35,614 nucleotides of DNA. Origin: Pelotomaculum sp. PtaB.Bin104 (GTDB taxonomy: Bacteria; Bacillota; Desulfotomaculia; Desulfotomaculales; Pelotomaculaceae). The notes under the pieces were generated by a model. The model was not told the DNA's origin. It worked only from the letters and a program-made list of their open reading frames with translations, and did not search any database. Where the stretch lies: assembly GCA_002067205.1 (NCBI GenBank), contig MVQL01000239.1:1-35614 (forward strand), given 5' to 3'. A program made the position numbers and the translations under genes. Positions 35,360 through 35,614 of this stretch are shown one piece after another. Numbering within the stretch: the stretch's first letter is position 1; each line of letters opens with the position of its first letter.

Positions 35360-35418
35360 GGTTTACAGGTAGTCGAAATTTTTGACCTCAAAAGAAGAAT
35401 CTCTCCATTATATGACCT

Positions 35419-35439
35419 TAAAGCTTTTTGGAAGCTTTA
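35419..35439 (+). terminator. Possible weak terminator hairpin
   Basis: TAAAGCTT (35419-35426) and AAGCTTTA (35432-35439) form a perfect 8-bp stem with a 5-nt loop, followed on the plus strand by TTATTTG. The stem is A+T rich. It could end stray transcription from the dehydratase gene. On the minus strand it lies about 30 nt past the toxin stop but has no T-run there. Confidence 0.3.
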
Positions 35440-35466
35440 TTATTTGCTGATGATTAAAAATGCATT

Positions 35467-35614
35467 TCAAGGATGTTTTGTGACTGCCAGGATGGTGATT
35501 TGATCTTTATCCGGACCATAACGCCAAAATATCCGGTAAGCCGCCGCGGTGGCTTGTTCAGCATATGCTTCGAAAACTTTTTCCCCCTCGGGGCCTTTCA
35601 GGCTGGTAAATTCG
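35467..35614 (-). CDS. RelE/ParE-like type II toxin, C-terminal part only
   Basis: The minus-strand frame is open from the right edge to a TGA at 35467-35469 and gives 48 residues. It shows FTSLKGPEGEKVFEAYAEQ, then AAYRIFWRYGPDKDQITIL and a final AVTKHP. This pattern (basic/aromatic RIFWRYGP, then an ITIL-A-x-T-x-HP end) resembles RelE/ParE/HigB-like toxins and 'phage-derived Gp49-like' proteins, which usually cut mRNA at ribosomes. The start, and any partner antitoxin gene, lie outside the window. With the adjacent integrase scrap it suggests a mobile or defensive region to the right. The family assignment is by motif feel over a short stretch, so moderate. Confidence 0.6.
   Translation of the reverse strand, partial: EFTSLKGPEGEKVFEAYAEQATAAAYRIFWRYGPDKDQITILAVTKHP

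Noticed and set aside
35334..35360. Direct repeat TGCCCCATG as a possible attachment site
   Set aside because: Both copies fall inside the integrase remnant's coding frame and are explained by its Met-Gly-Gln and Met-Gly-His codons.
1..35614. CRISPR arrays, rRNA, tRNA and intact insertion sequences
   Set aside because: I saw no regularly spaced repeats, no tRNA-like cloverleaf, no rRNA sequence and no intact transposase frame anywhere in the window.

Overview
The window is a single long polysaccharide (exopolysaccharide or capsule) biosynthesis locus, almost all on the plus strand, flanked on the left by a small sulfur/selenium module and on the right by mobile-element debris. Strong Shine-Dalgarno sites, frequent ATGA stop/start overlaps, moderate-to-low GC content, a cysteine desulfurase next to yedF, and no lipid A or LPS core genes suggest an anaerobic Gram-positive of the Clostridia, perhaps a Desulfotomaculum/Pelotomaculum-like Peptococcaceae. 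That placement is an inference from gene style, not a database result.

Layout. Positions 2-1337: the 3' part of a class V aminotransferase (cysteine desulfurase family) and yedF, closed by a hairpin terminator near 1396-1431. Positions 1554-4850: an O-antigen ligase/polymerase-like membrane protein with a TPR tail and a Wzz-type chain-length protein. Positions 4983-14932: a bi-domain MDR-Gfo/Idh/MocA oxidoreductase, an AsnB-type amidotransferase, a Wzx flippase, two methyltransferases, a glycosyltransferase and a lipoprotein with a transglutaminase-like triad. Positions 15017-21872: a heparinase II/III-family protein, a second polymerase-like membrane protein, two glycosyltransferases and a third methyltransferase. 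Positions 21978-29149: a single-domain Gfo/Idh/MocA oxidoreductase, a second bi-domain oxidoreductase, a WecC-type nucleotide-sugar dehydrogenase and a second heparinase II/III-family protein. Positions 29184-35175: GT4 glycosyltransferase, atypical SDR, YdcF protein, WecA/WbpL-like phosphoglycosyl transferase and a CapD/WbpM-like 4,6-dehydratase. Positions 35176-35614: hairpins, the C-terminal scrap of a tyrosine recombinase and the 3' end of a RelE/ParE-like toxin gene, the last two on the minus strand.

How it may work together (inference). The right-hand module resembles the wbpV-wbpL-wbpM set of Pseudomonas aeruginosa, so chain building probably starts when a 2-acetamido-2,6-dideoxyhexose (QuiNAc or FucNAc) phosphate is put on undecaprenyl phosphate. 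The WecC-like enzyme would supply an aminouronic acid. The oxidoreductases and the AsnB-like protein could rework and amidate sugars, and the methyltransferases could cap or decorate them. Four GT4 enzymes would extend the repeat unit. Wzx would flip it, one or both Wzy-like proteins would polymerise or ligate it, and the Wzz-like protein would set chain length. Two heparinase-family lyases and a transglutaminase-like lipoprotein suggest that the polymer is acidic and is processed or anchored outside the membrane.

The most unusual elements are the pair of equal-length bi-domain oxidoreductases without visible zinc ligands, the two dissimilar heparinase II/III proteins (one apparently C-terminally short), and the transglutaminase-like lipoprotein within the operon.
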